Shown in pieces: positions 10,027 to 21,626 of a stretch of 64,000 nt of DNA (its first letter is position 1; the number at the start of each line of letters is the position of its first letter). A program made the position numbers and the translations under genes. The notes beneath the pieces are model-generated. The model was not told where the DNA came from. It made no database searches and was given only the letters and a program-made list of their open reading frames with translations. The stretch is from NCBI GenBank assembly GCA_004009845.1, contig RMBW01000013.1, positions 124,001 to 188,000 of the forward strand, read 5' to 3'. The DNA is from Davidsoniella eucalypti (taxonomy: Eukaryota; Ascomycota; Sordariomycetes; Microascales; Ceratocystidaceae).

Positions 10027-11985
10027 ATGCCTCCTCGCATTAAGAAGAAGGGCAAGGCCGGCGCGGCCAAGAACTACATCACCCGCAACCAGGCACTCAA
10101 GAAGCTGCAGCTGTCACTTGCTGACTTCCGCAAGCTGTGCATCTGGAAGGGCATCTTCCCGCGTGAGCCTCGCAACAGAAAAAAGGCTAACAAGTCTGCC
10201 ACCTACTCGACCACCTTCTACTACGCCAAGGACATCCAGTATCTGCTACATGAGCCTCTGATCCAGAAGTTCCGCGACCTCAAGGCTCTGGAGAAGAAGA
10301 TCTCCAAGGCTCTGGGCCGTGGTGATGTCAATGATGCAAAGCGCCTAGACGACAACACTAGTCGTCCCGATGTGACTGGAAAGGCCCGTTTCACGCTGGA
10401 CCATGTCATCCGCGAGAGATACCCGACTTTCAACGATGCTCTGCGCGATCTAGACGACTGCCTGTCTATGCTGTTTTTGTTTGCCAACCTACCGTCTACT
10501 GACAGTGTGCCCGCCAAGGTCATTGCTCGCTGCGAGCGCCTGTGTCTAGAGTTCCAGCACTACTGCATTACTTCTCACAGCCTGCGCAAGTCCTTCCTGT
10601 CCATCAAGGGCATCTACTACCAAGCCAGCATCAATGGTGAAGATATCCTCTGGCTGGTCCCGTACAAGTTCAACCAGCGTGTGACTGCCGACGTTGATTA
10701 CCGCATCATGGGAACTTTCGTTGAGTTCTATATCACCCTTCTGACCTTTGTCAACTTCCGTCTATACACCAAACAGGGTCTCCGCTACCCCCCCAAGTTT
10801 GACCAGTCCAAGGACAACCAGTCCGCCGAGCTGGGTGCCTTCACTCTGGAGGGCCGTGGTGTCGTTGAGGAGGTCAAGCAGATCACCGAGGGCACTGCTG
10901 TTGAGCACAAGGTCGACCCCAAGACCCAGGCTGCCGTTAACGCTGTGGTCAAGACCCTGAAGGCCGCCTCCAACGGGGAGGAGGTCGCTGCTGAGACTGA
11001 GGTCGACGAGACTGAAAACTCTAACGCCATTGACAAGTTCGAGCCGGCCGTTGCCGGCGGTGACGTTCTTCCCCAGCCCTCATACAGCAGCAGTGATCCC
11101 TCAACACTGTTTGCCAACATGACCTTCTACCTCTCCCGTGAAACCCCCCGCCAGCCCATCGAGTTCATTCTACGTGCCTTTGGCTGCAAGCGGATAGGAT
11201 GGGACTCTGTTCTGGGCGAGGGTGCCTTCACAGCCAACGAGAACGACCCTTCCATCACTCATCAGATTGTCGACAGACCGCCGATACAGGTCCAGGCTGA
11301 GGAAGACACTGATATGGAAAACACCGACGATAACCAAACTTCTCAGAAGCTAGCTGCCAACCGCCGCATTCCTGGTCGTGTGTATGTCCAGCCTCAGTGG
11401 ATCTGGGATTGCATCAACGATGAGGAGCTCAAATCCCCTGACCAGTATGCTCCTGGTGCTCAGCTGCCCCCTCACTTGAGTCCCTTCGTCCAGCCCGAGG
11501 CCGGCCGCTACGATCCTACCATCCCTCTGGCTGACCAGCAGACCGAGGCTGAGGCTCTGGTCAGTGGCGACGAGGAAGACGAGAGCTTCGAAGGTGTTTC
11601 CGACGACGAGGACGCCGATGAAGATGTCGACGAGGAAGAGGAAGAGGAAGAAGAAGAGGAGGAGGGTGGAGAAGAAGAGAGCGTCGATGACCGCCAAGCT
11701 GAACTCGAGGCTGAGATCCGCGGCGACAGTGTCCGTAGTAAGGCCAAGACCTCTTCTACTCCCAAGGAGAAGGCTCGCCAGCAAGCCCGCAAGGAACTGG
11801 CCCGCAAGGCCAAGGACGAGGCCGAGGAGAAGGAGCGTTCTATGGGTATGATGAGCAAGAAGAAGCGTAAGCTGTACGAACAGATGGTGTACACTAACAC
11901 CAAGAAGAGCGCGGAAGACCAAAAGCTGCGTACCAAGCGGAGAAAGATGGAAAAGGAGCAGCAGCAGAAGAAGGCCAAGGCATAA
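10027..11985 (+). CDS. NOP7: Pescadillo / NOP7, ribosome biogenesis
   Basis: Nucleolar protein of the Nop7-Erb1-Ytm1 (PeBoW) complex needed for 27S pre-rRNA processing and 60S subunit assembly. Single exon, 652 aa. The start at 10027 is chosen over an in-frame ATG at 9997 because the family begins with the basic segment seen here, MPPRIKKKGKAGAAKNYITR. The Pescadillo N-domain follows (CIWKGIFPREPRNRKK, LFANLPSTDSV, FLSIKGIYYQASI, YRIMGTFVEFYITLLTFVNF). A BRCT domain spans about residues 360-485, with VYVQPQWIWDCIN near its end. Then come a long Glu/Asp run (about 515-555) and a Lys-rich, probably coiled-coil tail. Order and length match fungal NOP7. The large antisense open frames over the acidic region are shadows. 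Divergent from PIG-U upstream. Confidence 0.97.
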   Translation: MPPRIKKKGKAGAAKNYITRNQALKKLQLSLADFRKLCIWKGIFPREPRNRKKANKSATYSTTFYYAKDIQYLLHEPLIQKFRDLKALEKKISKALGRGDVNDAKRLDDNTSRPDVTGKARFTLDHVIRERYPTFNDALRDLDDCLSMLFLFANLPSTDSVPAKVIARCERLCLEFQHYCITSHSLRKSFLSIKGIYYQASINGEDILWLVPYKFNQRVTADVDYRIMGTFVEFYITLLTFVNFRLYTKQGLRYPPKFDQSKDNQSAELGAFTLEGRGVVEEVKQITEGTAVEHKVDPKTQAAVNAVVKTLKAASNGEEVAAETEVDETENSNAIDKFEPAVAGGDVLPQPSYSSSDPSTLFANMTFYLSRETPRQPIEFILRAFGCKRIGWDSVLGEGAFTANENDPSITHQIVDRPPIQVQAEEDTDMENTDDNQTSQKLAANRRIPGRVYVQPQWIWDCINDEELKSPDQYAPGAQLPPHLSPFVQPEAGRYDPTIPLADQQTEAEALVSGDEEDESFEGVSDDEDADEDVDEEEEEEEEEEEGGEEESVDDRQAELEAEIRGDSVRSKAKTSSTPKEKARQQARKELARKAKDEAEEKERSMGMMSKKKRKLYEQMVYTNTKKSAEDQKLRTKRRKMEKEQQQKKAKA

Positions 11986-12482
11986 GATAGACGTCGTTGC
12001 TTCAAGGCTGTGTAGTAGTTATAGTAGCCTTGGTTATCTTTTTTCATCATTGACTATCGAAAGGGTGTTTTTATTCATGTTCAAGCATTGACATTAACGT
12101 TTGGACTTGTTCTTGTTAGTTTAGTCTAGTCATGCTTGATGGCTGTGTAAAAGTGATATTATATACTTGGGATCTGTTAATAACAAGGCGTTCTGGGCAC
12201 GATTACTTCATTCATATTGAGCTGTGGCCGGATCCTCGTGATTATAATTAGAATATACGTATCTACATACCATATCTGCATATTTCCGAATTCTCCATGC
12301 TATGTATATTGAGAGACTTTTCATTCACACTAACAATTTTTATCGAGCTTAGTCATCCGTTTTCCTAAAATGGACAACCACCCTCGCAAGCAAAAACATC
12401 ATCGACTTCATATATTCTAGTCGGCCTTCTTTACTTCGACTTCACCTTCGCCTTTCACCCGGCACTATCTCCCGAATGAAAA
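11986..12482. other. Intergenic, NOP7 3' end and Rrn9-gene promoter
   Basis: About 500 bp between two genes on the same strand. It is AT-rich after the NOP7 stop and becomes C/T-rich from about 12405, ending in AAAATGG at the next start. No other gene seen. Confidence 0.7.
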
Positions 12483-14536
12483 ATGGAAGATAGCGAACAA
12501 GGCGGCCAAAGTTCCCCGCCACTGCTCCCATCATCGCCGCCACGACAAGAGCCACAGCCTTCCGGCGATGGAACGCGGCCAAATAGATGGAAAGGCGCCC
12601 CTTCATCATGGCGCGGATTCACTGCCGACGAGCGCAATCTCGTGGGCTCTCTTGACCGCCTGCGTGACCAAGACCTGAGCATTCAGCTATTCAATGTCCA
12701 CGTGCTCAAGAGACACGGCCTGGCAGCCCGCGCTGAAATCCGCAAAAGACAACAGGAAGCCGGCACTACGGCGCAAATCTTTCCAGTACGTTATCTCTTT
12801 TTTTCTTACATGGACATGCACTTTGGCTAACTAGTGTCTTCCAGGACTCTGATGATGACGCTGCCATAGGCGATACGTATGTTCCGCCTCAAAGATGGAC
12901 GGCCTGGCCTCTGAGGCCAGGCAACCTGCCGCCTGATGACTTTATGGGCGTCTACAAGGGCAATATAGAAGATGAGAGATATGTTCTACGCCGACCTGAT
13001 GCCCGGAATCCTAGAACCACAGTAAGCGACGAAATCACGGCATCTATTTTGCGCATCAGCAAAGAGCGCTTCTACAGACGGCTTCGACACACTGATGAGC
13101 TACAGGCTAGCATTGAAGACTCTGATTTGTCTGAGGCAGATGTAGCCCACGATGCGGATGCCGAAGAGGAAGAGGAAGAGGAAGATCTCCAATCCAGTAG
13201 TGGCTCTGAATCAGGGTCTGAAGACAAAGACAAAGACCACATCAAACACTCGCGGGATATTCCACCACGTCCTTCCCCTCAATATAAAGCGGTTGTCTCA
13301 ACAGACGATGACGTTTCTGCCCGGCTTTTACGGCCTAGTGTCCAACATATCTTGAGTCAAACAGACCATCTGTTGCGTGTGTTGCATAACTGCCGCGTTG
13401 CCATGTCCTCACTCACATACGATTCACAAAGTTCCGACTCTTCTGAAACTGAAACCTCGAGGCCCCCGACAAAAACACGGGCACAAACCAAAGCACCGGT
13501 TCTTGATACGGCCACTAAACAACCATCGGTAAGCACTAGTGCAACGGGATCGCAGCAGGGCCAACAGGGAACAATGCGTGTTGATCCGCAACTGTCATCC
13601 GTGGAGCCTCTGTTTCCCTATCCATCTGCACAAGCAGCACCTCTGCCTAGCTCTCAACCAGCCGCCGCACCAGAAGCCTCCTCTAGAGACATGCCCCAGA
13701 CGAAGAAGCGCACCTCCACCCCATATACGGACACCCAGCGTCTGAAGCATCGCAGTGAATGGGTTGGTCGTTGGGCCCTCCACGACTGGCGCACCATAAT
13801 CTTCGCCGCAACCCACTCTGGCTTCTCTCCAGCCGTTCTTCAACGCACTGCCCAGCGCTGCTCCGATCTCTTCGATACCCCCATCACTCTCAACATGCTC
13901 CACGAAGCACCGTCCACTACCAAGCCCAGTATTGTGACCATCGCCCCACGTCCCGGGCCACTACGCCACGCAGACCTTGATCCAGAGGTGACGGCCGCTG
14001 CCGACGCTGCCGAAGAGCAACGTAGAATTCTTGCTCTGCGCCGTTCAACTCGGTCTGCATCAACGGCATCAGGCGCCAAGATACGCTGTTGTCCTGTGCC
14101 CAACTGCCCGCGCGCAGCCCGCGGCTTTAATAAATTCTACAACTTCAAGCGCCATCTTATCGAGATGCATGATATGACGCCGCCACCACCACCGCTGCCT
14201 CGGCGATCTCGCTCTCAGTCACGATCAATCTCTCAGTCTACCGAATCAACGACGGCAGCAGCTAGAATGCGCAGAGCGGGTACACCCGGTGCACCAGATA
14301 TGGCTACAACGGGTATGGCCACAGACACGGAGCATGAGGATGAGTTTGGCGCAGAAGAAGATAGCGAGGATGAAATGGATGGCGGTGTTCATGTCGATGG
14401 CTTTTTGAAGCCATTCAGATTGAAGCGTGGCTGGAGAGGCGAAGATACACAAGAACGTAGGGCAAGTCCCAAAAAGCGCAGGAAAGTTCGGGCAGGATCC
14501 GATGACGATGAAAAACGGATCCATTCAATAATCTAA
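12483..14536 (+). CDS. Rrn9-domain protein with C2H2-like finger
   Basis: Probable RNA polymerase I transcription factor of the Rrn9 type; in yeast Rrn9 belongs to the upstream activating factor at rDNA promoters. Two exons, 12483-12785 and 12845-14536, joined in phase 0 across a 59-nt intron (GTACGT...CTTCCAG) to 664 aa. The junction lies inside the domain and yields the signature PPQRWTAWPLRPGNLPPDDF (about residues 112-131), typical of fungal Rrn9-domain proteins. Acidic Glu and Ser runs follow. Around residues 406-444 the segment DWRTIIFAATHSGFSPAVLQ, followed by RTAQRCSDLF, looks like a SANT/Myb-like helix unit. Cys517-x4-Cys522-x15-His538-x4-His543 forms a C2H2-like finger. Basic patches near the C-terminus (PKKRRKVR) suggest nuclear import. 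Function is inferred from the Rrn9 domain only. Confidence 0.8.
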
Positions 14537-15257
14537 TATAGTAAAAGCCATTGTTATATGAATATGTACCATCTTTACGAGACACTATACTTAATTACCG
14601 CACATAGATCTTCAATATAAAAAAGCACAGTCACATAAAATATCATCCATATTCTTGAATTCGGTAATAGCTAAGAAAAGGGGGGGGTATCAATGAAAGT
14701 TCTACAAACAAAACCAACAAAAAAACAGGCAAGAAAGATGCTAACCATAAAGTAACAACAAGAACTAAGATGAGGAAAGGAATATATGAAGCATGGAAAC
14801 TTTCTAACAAGAGAACGTCAAAGATAAAAGAGGGGAGGAAAACGCCTAGTGATGATAATCCATAGAAAACAAAGAAACGAGGTAGATGCAGAGAGAAACG
14901 GAAAAAAAACGCCGCCCAAAGTGTCGCTAGTTAAAAAGCCCGTTCCTAAACGTGAAAAAAGATGGAGAAAAGAGAATAAGACAAGTAAACAAAGATATAA
15001 AAAAAAAACAAAGGCCGAAATATAACAGAGATAATTATCGGTATCTCGAAAAAGAAGAAGAAAAAAAAAGTGAAAAAAAACATTACTTTTTTTCCTACCA
15101 ACCCATCCAACCCATCCATATAATATAAAAAAGCCTCTTTCCCGCCCATGAATAGTTGGTGTAGAATTAAATTTGTAAATGATATATGATCGACTTCGTG
15201 AGAATCGCATAAAAGACAACATAGGTGTTTTTTTTCTTTGTAGTTTTTTTGTGTTCT
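14537..15257. other. Convergent 3' intergenic region
   Basis: 720 bp between the stops of the Rrn9-domain gene (+) and the kinesin gene (-). Strongly A-rich on the plus strand, with many AAAAAA runs and no supportable gene. It should hold both polyadenylation sites; none can be fixed by eye. Confidence 0.7.
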
Positions 15258-18200
15258 TTACGCAAGTCTGGAACTCTTGCGCTGCTTCGGCAAGCCAGAT
15301 TGTATACTACTAGCCGTCATACGGTTTTCGCGACCATCTAGCAAGCTAGCCTTCTTTGTCGGCAACTTATTGCGTGTAGGCCTGCGGAATCGAGAAGTCT
15401 GCGCATCATCATTGCTGCCTGTAGCCAAAGGGATCGTCGTGGTCACCGTGTGTTCAAACATAAGGCCGCTAGTGTTGGGGTTGACCTCACGGAGGCCAGT
15501 AGATCCAGACAGCGTCGATTCATCGCTCGGTGCCTTCGGTGTCGGCGGTGTGGGTGTATCAAGGTCGGCAAAGACAATGTCTCCGTCCTCGTCCTTGATC
15601 TCAGGCGTGTCGTCTGTGTTCTCAACGCGAGATAGAAGAGTGCCGGGTGACGCAGTACGTGGTAGAGACGTGGGGAAGGCGTATTGTACGCGCTTGGGTG
15701 TGTGGCCAGTTGCCGTGTATTCACGCAAATGTCTGCTTGATATATCGGTACGCAGATCAGCGAGCGGCTGGCAAATATTTCCCTGGATGGGATCTAGCTG
15801 TGAGATGGCATCTGCTGCTTCGGCCTCCATCGCTTGGCCAAGCGCGTTAACTCGTCTAAACGTAGAGGAAAAGTGAGATGAGATCGCACCAAACGAGCCC
15901 TCGACCGTCTTTGCCACCCCGTCAATAGCAGTGACTGTCGAATCATGGTGTTGGCTGTTTTCCTCGCGGGCTCGAGCTACAAAATCATCGAGAGCCACCA
16001 TCCGCGTGTCCAAATCGGCCACTTGCTCTTGGACAATCCGTACAGTTTTGGCGTGTACATTCTGCGTGGCTGTTTGAATGCCCTCGCTTTGCTTCTTAGC
16101 AGCCTATATTAGTGTTAGAAACACGCAATCAGATTTCGGGCATGTTCATTGAATGGTAATACATACTCTCCAGTCATCATGGACCTTGTTTGTCAGCAAC
16201 TCGCCAGCTTGCTTGACAGTATCAGCAAACCCCGATTGCTTGTTATTGAGGCCGTCCATGGCCTGGCTATATTGGGCTGTTCCGGACTGCAAAGTGGTAG
16301 TAGCCTTGGAAATTCCGTCACGGAGATCTATAGACTGATTGGACAAGCGTTCTTCACGGGCTGCCGCATCAGCATTGATGAGATTTGCAATCTGGCTGAG
16401 GAGCTTCTGGCGATCTACTGCTGATTGTTTCCGTTCACTCTCTACAGCCTGTTGAACTTGGACGGTCAGGGTGGCGTTTTGCTGGAAAACACAGCCAGTA
16501 GCAAGTGTTAACTGTTGGCGTAGTAAGTCTGTCTCGACCTTTTGAGACTCCATATGCTGGACCACCTGCTCAATAAGTGAATTTAGGTCAGCTCCAAGTC
16601 CAGTGTAGGAATTATCTAACTGGCTATGGAAAGACTTCATCTCTTGTAGCACATCGGCAGCAATACGCTCAGCAGCTTTAGAGATCTCTTGTAGACTTTC
16701 ACCGACACGTTCCTTCACAGCATCACGGACCTCCTTGATCTCTTCGAGAACAGAGTCCATAGCGTCCTTGGAGTGTTCGCTCTGCTGGACCAAGTCTTCT
16801 TGTGACAGGGTGAACATGTCAAGCTGCTTGTCTAATAACTTCTGTGTGGACGAAAGCTTCTCAATCTCTTCAGACACAAATCCTTGCATGCGGTTTGACA
16901 TAGTTGAAAGGCTTTCTTCTTGTTGATCACGGAATTCCTGGACCCGTCGCTCAACAAGTTGTGTTACATCAACCACTTCACTTTGTGCCGTTCCCCAGGC
17001 ATCTCGGTTGATAGATTGGAGGTCGGATTTGCGCTTGTTCTTCGCTTGGAGGCCACCAACATCGTCGATAGTTCGCTTTACTGTCGAAAGCAACTCGGTC
17101 CCGATCTCAGCAAGTTTGCGTTCAGTCTCCTGGTGGGCTTCCTTGATGATAGTTTCATCAGACAATGTTCTCCGTGTTTCTGAGAGGACAATCTCAGTGT
17201 GTTCTAGCACGCCTTTCGTTTCGGATAGGGCTTGTGTCGCTGATTCGTGGTCCTTCCTAAGGCCAGTAAATGTCGTCGTCAAGTTCCAAAGCTCCTGTGC
17301 TTTGTTTCGTAGGTTAGTCTCGAGTGTTTCGATCTTGGCAGACTGCTCGCCCATGACGATTCGTCGTGACTCGCTAGTAGCAGTCATCTCTTCAAAATTG
17401 TCATTCGTGAGGTACACGCCATTGCGCTGTCTCGTGGCGATCAGTTCCGCCTTGAGGCGTTCGATTTCGGTTGCAAACTCTTGTAGTAACGCTTTGCGGT
17501 TAATCTTGGCGTTTAACTGAGGCTTGTTGCGAATGTTCTTGGCACGGAAAGCGTAGTCGAGCGTTGAGATTGTCTCTTCGAGGTTGACTTTGGCGGGTGA
17601 TATCGTAGCAATAATGCAGGTCTTGGTCCTTCCACCGAGGGAATCTTGTAGGAGGCGAGTAAGTTTGGACTCTCGATATGGGATATGTTGGCTACGGTCC
17701 ACAAGAGCATTGATGACACGGCCGAGCGTCAGTAAACTCTTGTTGATAAGACCAGCCTCAGCAGCTCTCTTGTTTTCAGCTCCAGATCGCTGGATATTCT
17801 CACTACCAGCCAGATCTACCAAGTTGAGCTTTCCAGCACTGATATAGTCCTCGTTACCGTCATCTGCCACTCGTTTTATACACGATGTGATAGTGAAGAC
17901 AGTATGAGAACGACTACTCAAATCGTTGCACTTGGTAGCAGCGACTTGGCGCTTCATGCTACCGTCTTGCAAAAGTTTAATGCCTTCGGCAGCATTCTTG
18001 ATGAACTTTTCCTCAACGCCCTGGACCACTGTAGTAGAGTGACCACGGCGTGAATTGTCTTCATATATCTTAAGCTTGACCGAGTCGTCGGATGTGACCA
18101 AGTCACGGAGTTCTTCGTTGTACAGTTCTATAAATGAGCACTTGATGCAATGCTCGGTGTTCTCTAGCTCGAGCTGTTGGAAAAGAGACTGAAGTACGCG

Positions 18201-18908
18201 AGGAATGATACCTGCGCTATCAGATAAAAGTCCTAGGGTTTCAGTCATGTCACCAGACATTGTGTAAGTCTTTCCGGTGCCAGTTTGGCCATAGGCAAAG
18301 ATGGTGCAGTTATAGCCGGCAAGCATCTATCATGAAAAGGTGCCAAGTCAGTCAAAGGAATATTCACCCCAATGTAGCTTTTCTAGTCGCCAAGAACTTA
18401 CCTCGTCTAGCATAGGCTTCACGGTTTCGTCAAACATCGTAGTCTGGTCAGAAGCGGGCGAGAAGACACGATCAAAGGTGTATGTCTTGTTGCTGACCGC
18501 ATTTGGGCCCATAGACAATTCCACTGTTTTGCCCTGTACGCCGTCCGTCATGACTACAACATTGCTGTTTTCTTTTATCTCGCGGTCATTACGGCCACGA
18601 CACCGGACTACGACGTTGATATTGGTCTCGTCGCTCTGGACACCGGCAACCTCTGCTTCGAAGTCGCGGTCTTTGCGCTTCACCCCGCCGGCCGTCATAT
18701 TGGTGGCCGTTGACATGACCGATTCGGCTGGCGAAACAGCGCGGCTAGCCCGGTCCTGTCTGGAACCAGCGGTAGCATGCGAAACGGGCGGTCTGATAGT
18801 CGAGGTTCGCTTCGTGAGGCGGCGGCCCGGAGCGGGGATAGCCGACCCGGCTCGTGTACTTGAAGGCGCCATTTGGGACCGTTTCACGGGCTCCGCGCGT
18901 GAAGACAT
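15258..18908 (-). CDS. bimC: Kinesin-5 (BimC/Cut7 family)
   Basis: Plus-end-directed tetrameric motor that slides antiparallel microtubules to build the bipolar spindle. Three exons: 18402-18908, 16167-18326 and 15258-16103, in frame, 1170 aa, the usual size of fungal kinesin-5. The motor follows a basic Ser/Thr-rich N-terminus: NINVVVRCRGRN, then LDE|MLAGYN across intron 1, P-loop GQTGTGKT (182-189), switch I SSRSH (306-310), switch II DLAGSE (340-345), and the neck after LDYAFRAKNIRNKPQ. A long coiled-coil stalk follows. The tail has a BimC box with a Cdk1-type site TPKR (1024-1027), known in the family for spindle targeting. Introns are 75 nt and 63 nt; the second has a CTAAC branch site. 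The start at 18908 is the first Met in a plausible context; upstream in-frame Mets read into promoter sequence. Divergent from the PHAF1-family gene. Confidence 0.96.
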
Positions 18909-19824
18909 GTGAGGCGCCAGAATTGCGGTAGAGAGCTGAACTAGCTTCGAGGACAGTAACGAGAGAAGTTGATCGGGCAGTCTGCGTCCGTCACGCAGAA
19001 CAACGACGCTGGCGGTGATATCGATACTGACGCGCCGATGCCGATGGTGTGGTGGCGTCCAATCAGTGATGATCAAATTATAGTTATTGGAATCAAAGTA
19101 CCGGTCGCAAGAAGAAAAAAAATAATAGCCGCAACGGCCAAAAACTCGACCTTGGCGTTGGATTTGCTTTTTCGTGTCGTGGTGGAGATGGAATTTTGTT
19201 AATTGCTGTTCGCCTTGTCACGAGAAAATCGGCAAGGGGAAACAACGTCGTAGGTGGAAAGTTGTACCAGAATGGGTAATCTAATCTATATTGTCAAATA
19301 GCTGGAAGCTCTTGCCGCTGGAATTTGACTGGCTTTGGCGTAAACATTAAACATTCAAAGTCCACAAATCGCCAAAAACGCCAGATTATTTAGGTCCCAT
19401 TTTTACGCGTTGACTGGGCAACGCGCCTACAGCTATTACTACTTCGGGAAGCGCCAGCCCTAGATCCCTGGCGCGCTCAATGCTTCATGCTGCACGCCCC
19501 GCAATCTCTTATCGCCTTATCAGCTGTCCCTACCTACAATGGCGGCTTACTCATCCGTTCAGATGACGTCCTGGGTTTCGACGACAAGTGACCGCTTGAG
19601 AAGCAAGCCAACAAGATCAGTTGTAATTCCATATCCTAAGCCAGCCTCTTTCGCTTTACGTCGCAAACCAGATCGCGAGACTCGCATCTACTTTATCTAT
19701 CAACTCCATCCAACAGTGATCCCAGAACTCGGCGCAGGCTGTCTATAGTCGTCGTATCGTAACCTCCACCCTATCGCAACTAGAAGTAGCTATCGAGGGG
19801 TTCCCCTTTGACCTTTGTGTTTCC
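18909..19824. promoter_or_regulatory. Divergent kinesin-5 / PHAF1-family promoter
   Basis: 916 bp between two divergent starts. It contains CTTATCGC and CTTATC close together near 19507-19521 (GATA-type cores), and an MCB-like ACGCGTTGAC near 19406. The latter would suit a cell-cycle gene such as kinesin-5, but this is inference. A 69-codon frame at 19539-19748 has no recognisable content. Confidence 0.45.
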
Positions 19825-21464
19825 ATGGCTTTGTTCTCCGGGCAGCTCTTTCCCCATCGCGCTTTGGGTATACTTAGTATGGCACCTTTTCTTGACGATC
19901 TCAACACATCATCACCAAAGCAGTACTAACTCCATTTTATCAACTTGCAGCACTTGGCGCATCGCTTCATGACATCATCACCCGCCTCAAAGCCGAACCG
20001 CAGAACTTCCCGAAACTCGACCTTGTATACTCGCGCGAAGATCCGGTGCACGAACCAGTAATAGTCAATCTACCCTTGAATGGCCTCCGCCTCCGCTTCG
20101 ATGGCCCTGAGCAACGTCTACGCTTAATCGAAGTGCTCGACTTCTCCAAGAGCCATATCACATACAACAATGTGGAGCTCGTCAAGCCTATCAGCTCCCC
20201 GACCTCTCCATCTTCCCCTGTGATGGGCGAGTCGTCGTTCGGGCCGTCCTTTAGACACATATACAATAAGTTCTTAGGCCCGACATATGCCGGAGAGTAT
20301 ATCCCTCCTAAAGATGGAGATGCCGAAGGTGTCTATGTGCTCTCGTATCCAGGCGTCGCATTCACCTTTCAGCTCCCCCAGTCTGCATACTCACCCTCCA
20401 AAGACGTTGTCACTCTTTTATCCGCTGCTCCTAGTCAGGTTGCTCAATCCATGGCCATCTTCAATGGAAGTTCCTGGTCTACCGCGCGCGATGTCATCTG
20501 GACTGAAGTACTACCCAGTATGAAAGCAAGCACCCATATTCCCCGTAGCAAGGACATAGTTCCTGATGAGATTTCTCTGGTTCGTATTCACGGCGGTGGC
20601 AAGCTTCAACTTTTCAAGAAATGGACAAGCACATCAACTTGGATCAACTTGGGCGAGACGACCCCCCAAGACCTGGTTGCTGAGCTTGGTCCGCCAAATG
20701 CCATATATCACAAGAATGACCAACGTATGACGATCCACAAACAACGCACAGCAAGTCACAGCCGGACTCGCGATAGCGGTGATGATCCCCGTGCTGACGA
20801 AGCGATCGAGACGGACCAGTCGTCTCTCGCAGAGGATCCTTACGATGACTCCAACAGTGACGACACTGCAACCGGCAGTTCTTCTGGGGCTTGCTTCTAC
20901 AATTACTTCTACCTAGGCTTCGATATCTTGATCTCCATGCCAACTCTTCCATCCCCTTCTCCTCCTCCCGAAATCGCCAACGTTGTGATTCCCGAAAAGC
21001 CAATTCTAGCCGCCACACCAGACCGACTAGTCGCGACCAAAGTCGTTTTACACGGCAACATTCCCGGCTCCTACGAGTTTAACCGTCACCGCCGCTGCCG
21101 CTGGGAAATCGCATATCTCGACCCTGCAGACGACAAACCCGACGACGACAGTACAAGCCGTCCCAACTCTGAAGCACGCTTCACTGACGTCAAGAAACGG
21201 CTACTGAAGCGTTGGGTCGCGGCTCTGGCGCCTGGAGAAAAACCAAAGTGGAATAACGGCATGGTCCTTAACCGTGGCTGGGGAGATAACCCCGGAAGCG
21301 ACTGTGAAATGGTCGGTGGATGGGAGGAGAGTGTCGGAGCTCCCAAGACACTACCGCAGCGGAAAGACGGTACAGATGACTCGACAACGACGCTGTACGG
21401 TCTTCCCGGCTTAGTCTTTGAAGTTTTGCGTAATGACTATGTGAACACAGTGACGATCTTCTAA
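19825..21464 (+). CDS. UPF0183 / PHAF1-family protein
   Basis: Family of eukaryotic proteins whose human member PHAF1 (C16orf70, MYTHO) works with BCAS3 at phagophores in autophagy; the fungal role is not established. Two exons, 19825-19876 and 19951-21464, giving 521 aa. The 74-nt intron has donor GTATGG, a perfect TACTAAC branch site (19924-19930) and acceptor TTGCAG. The join gives RALGILTLGASLHDIITRLK, matching the family's N-terminal LG..TLG.SL pattern. Then follow VHEPVIVNLPLNGLRLRFDG, RLRLIEVLDFSKSHITYNN and PGVAFTFQLPQSAYS. A low-complexity acidic insertion (about residues 305-345) precedes GACFYNYFYLGFDILI, a conserved C-terminal segment. A donor four bases earlier in codon terms (GTATAC) would also splice in frame but gives a poorer family match. 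Divergent from kinesin-5; its 3' end faces SAM37 across 162 bp. Confidence 0.88.
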
Positions 21465-21626
21465 TCTACAGTTATGATAACAATCCTGCTTTTATTATTG
21501 CTATACACACTAAATTTCATACATGCATATTCCTTTGTTTTTATAGTAGCTCTTCACGACTCGTAAATATAATAGTTAGTTTTTTTTTTCTGTTATACAT
21601 ATTGTACAAAAGGTCTTCATGACTCG

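Noticed and set aside
11350..12050. Long minus-strand open frames over the end of NOP7
   Set aside because: They are Leu/Ser runs created by the reverse complement of GAG/GAA/AAG-rich codons. The plus-strand protein is clearly real.
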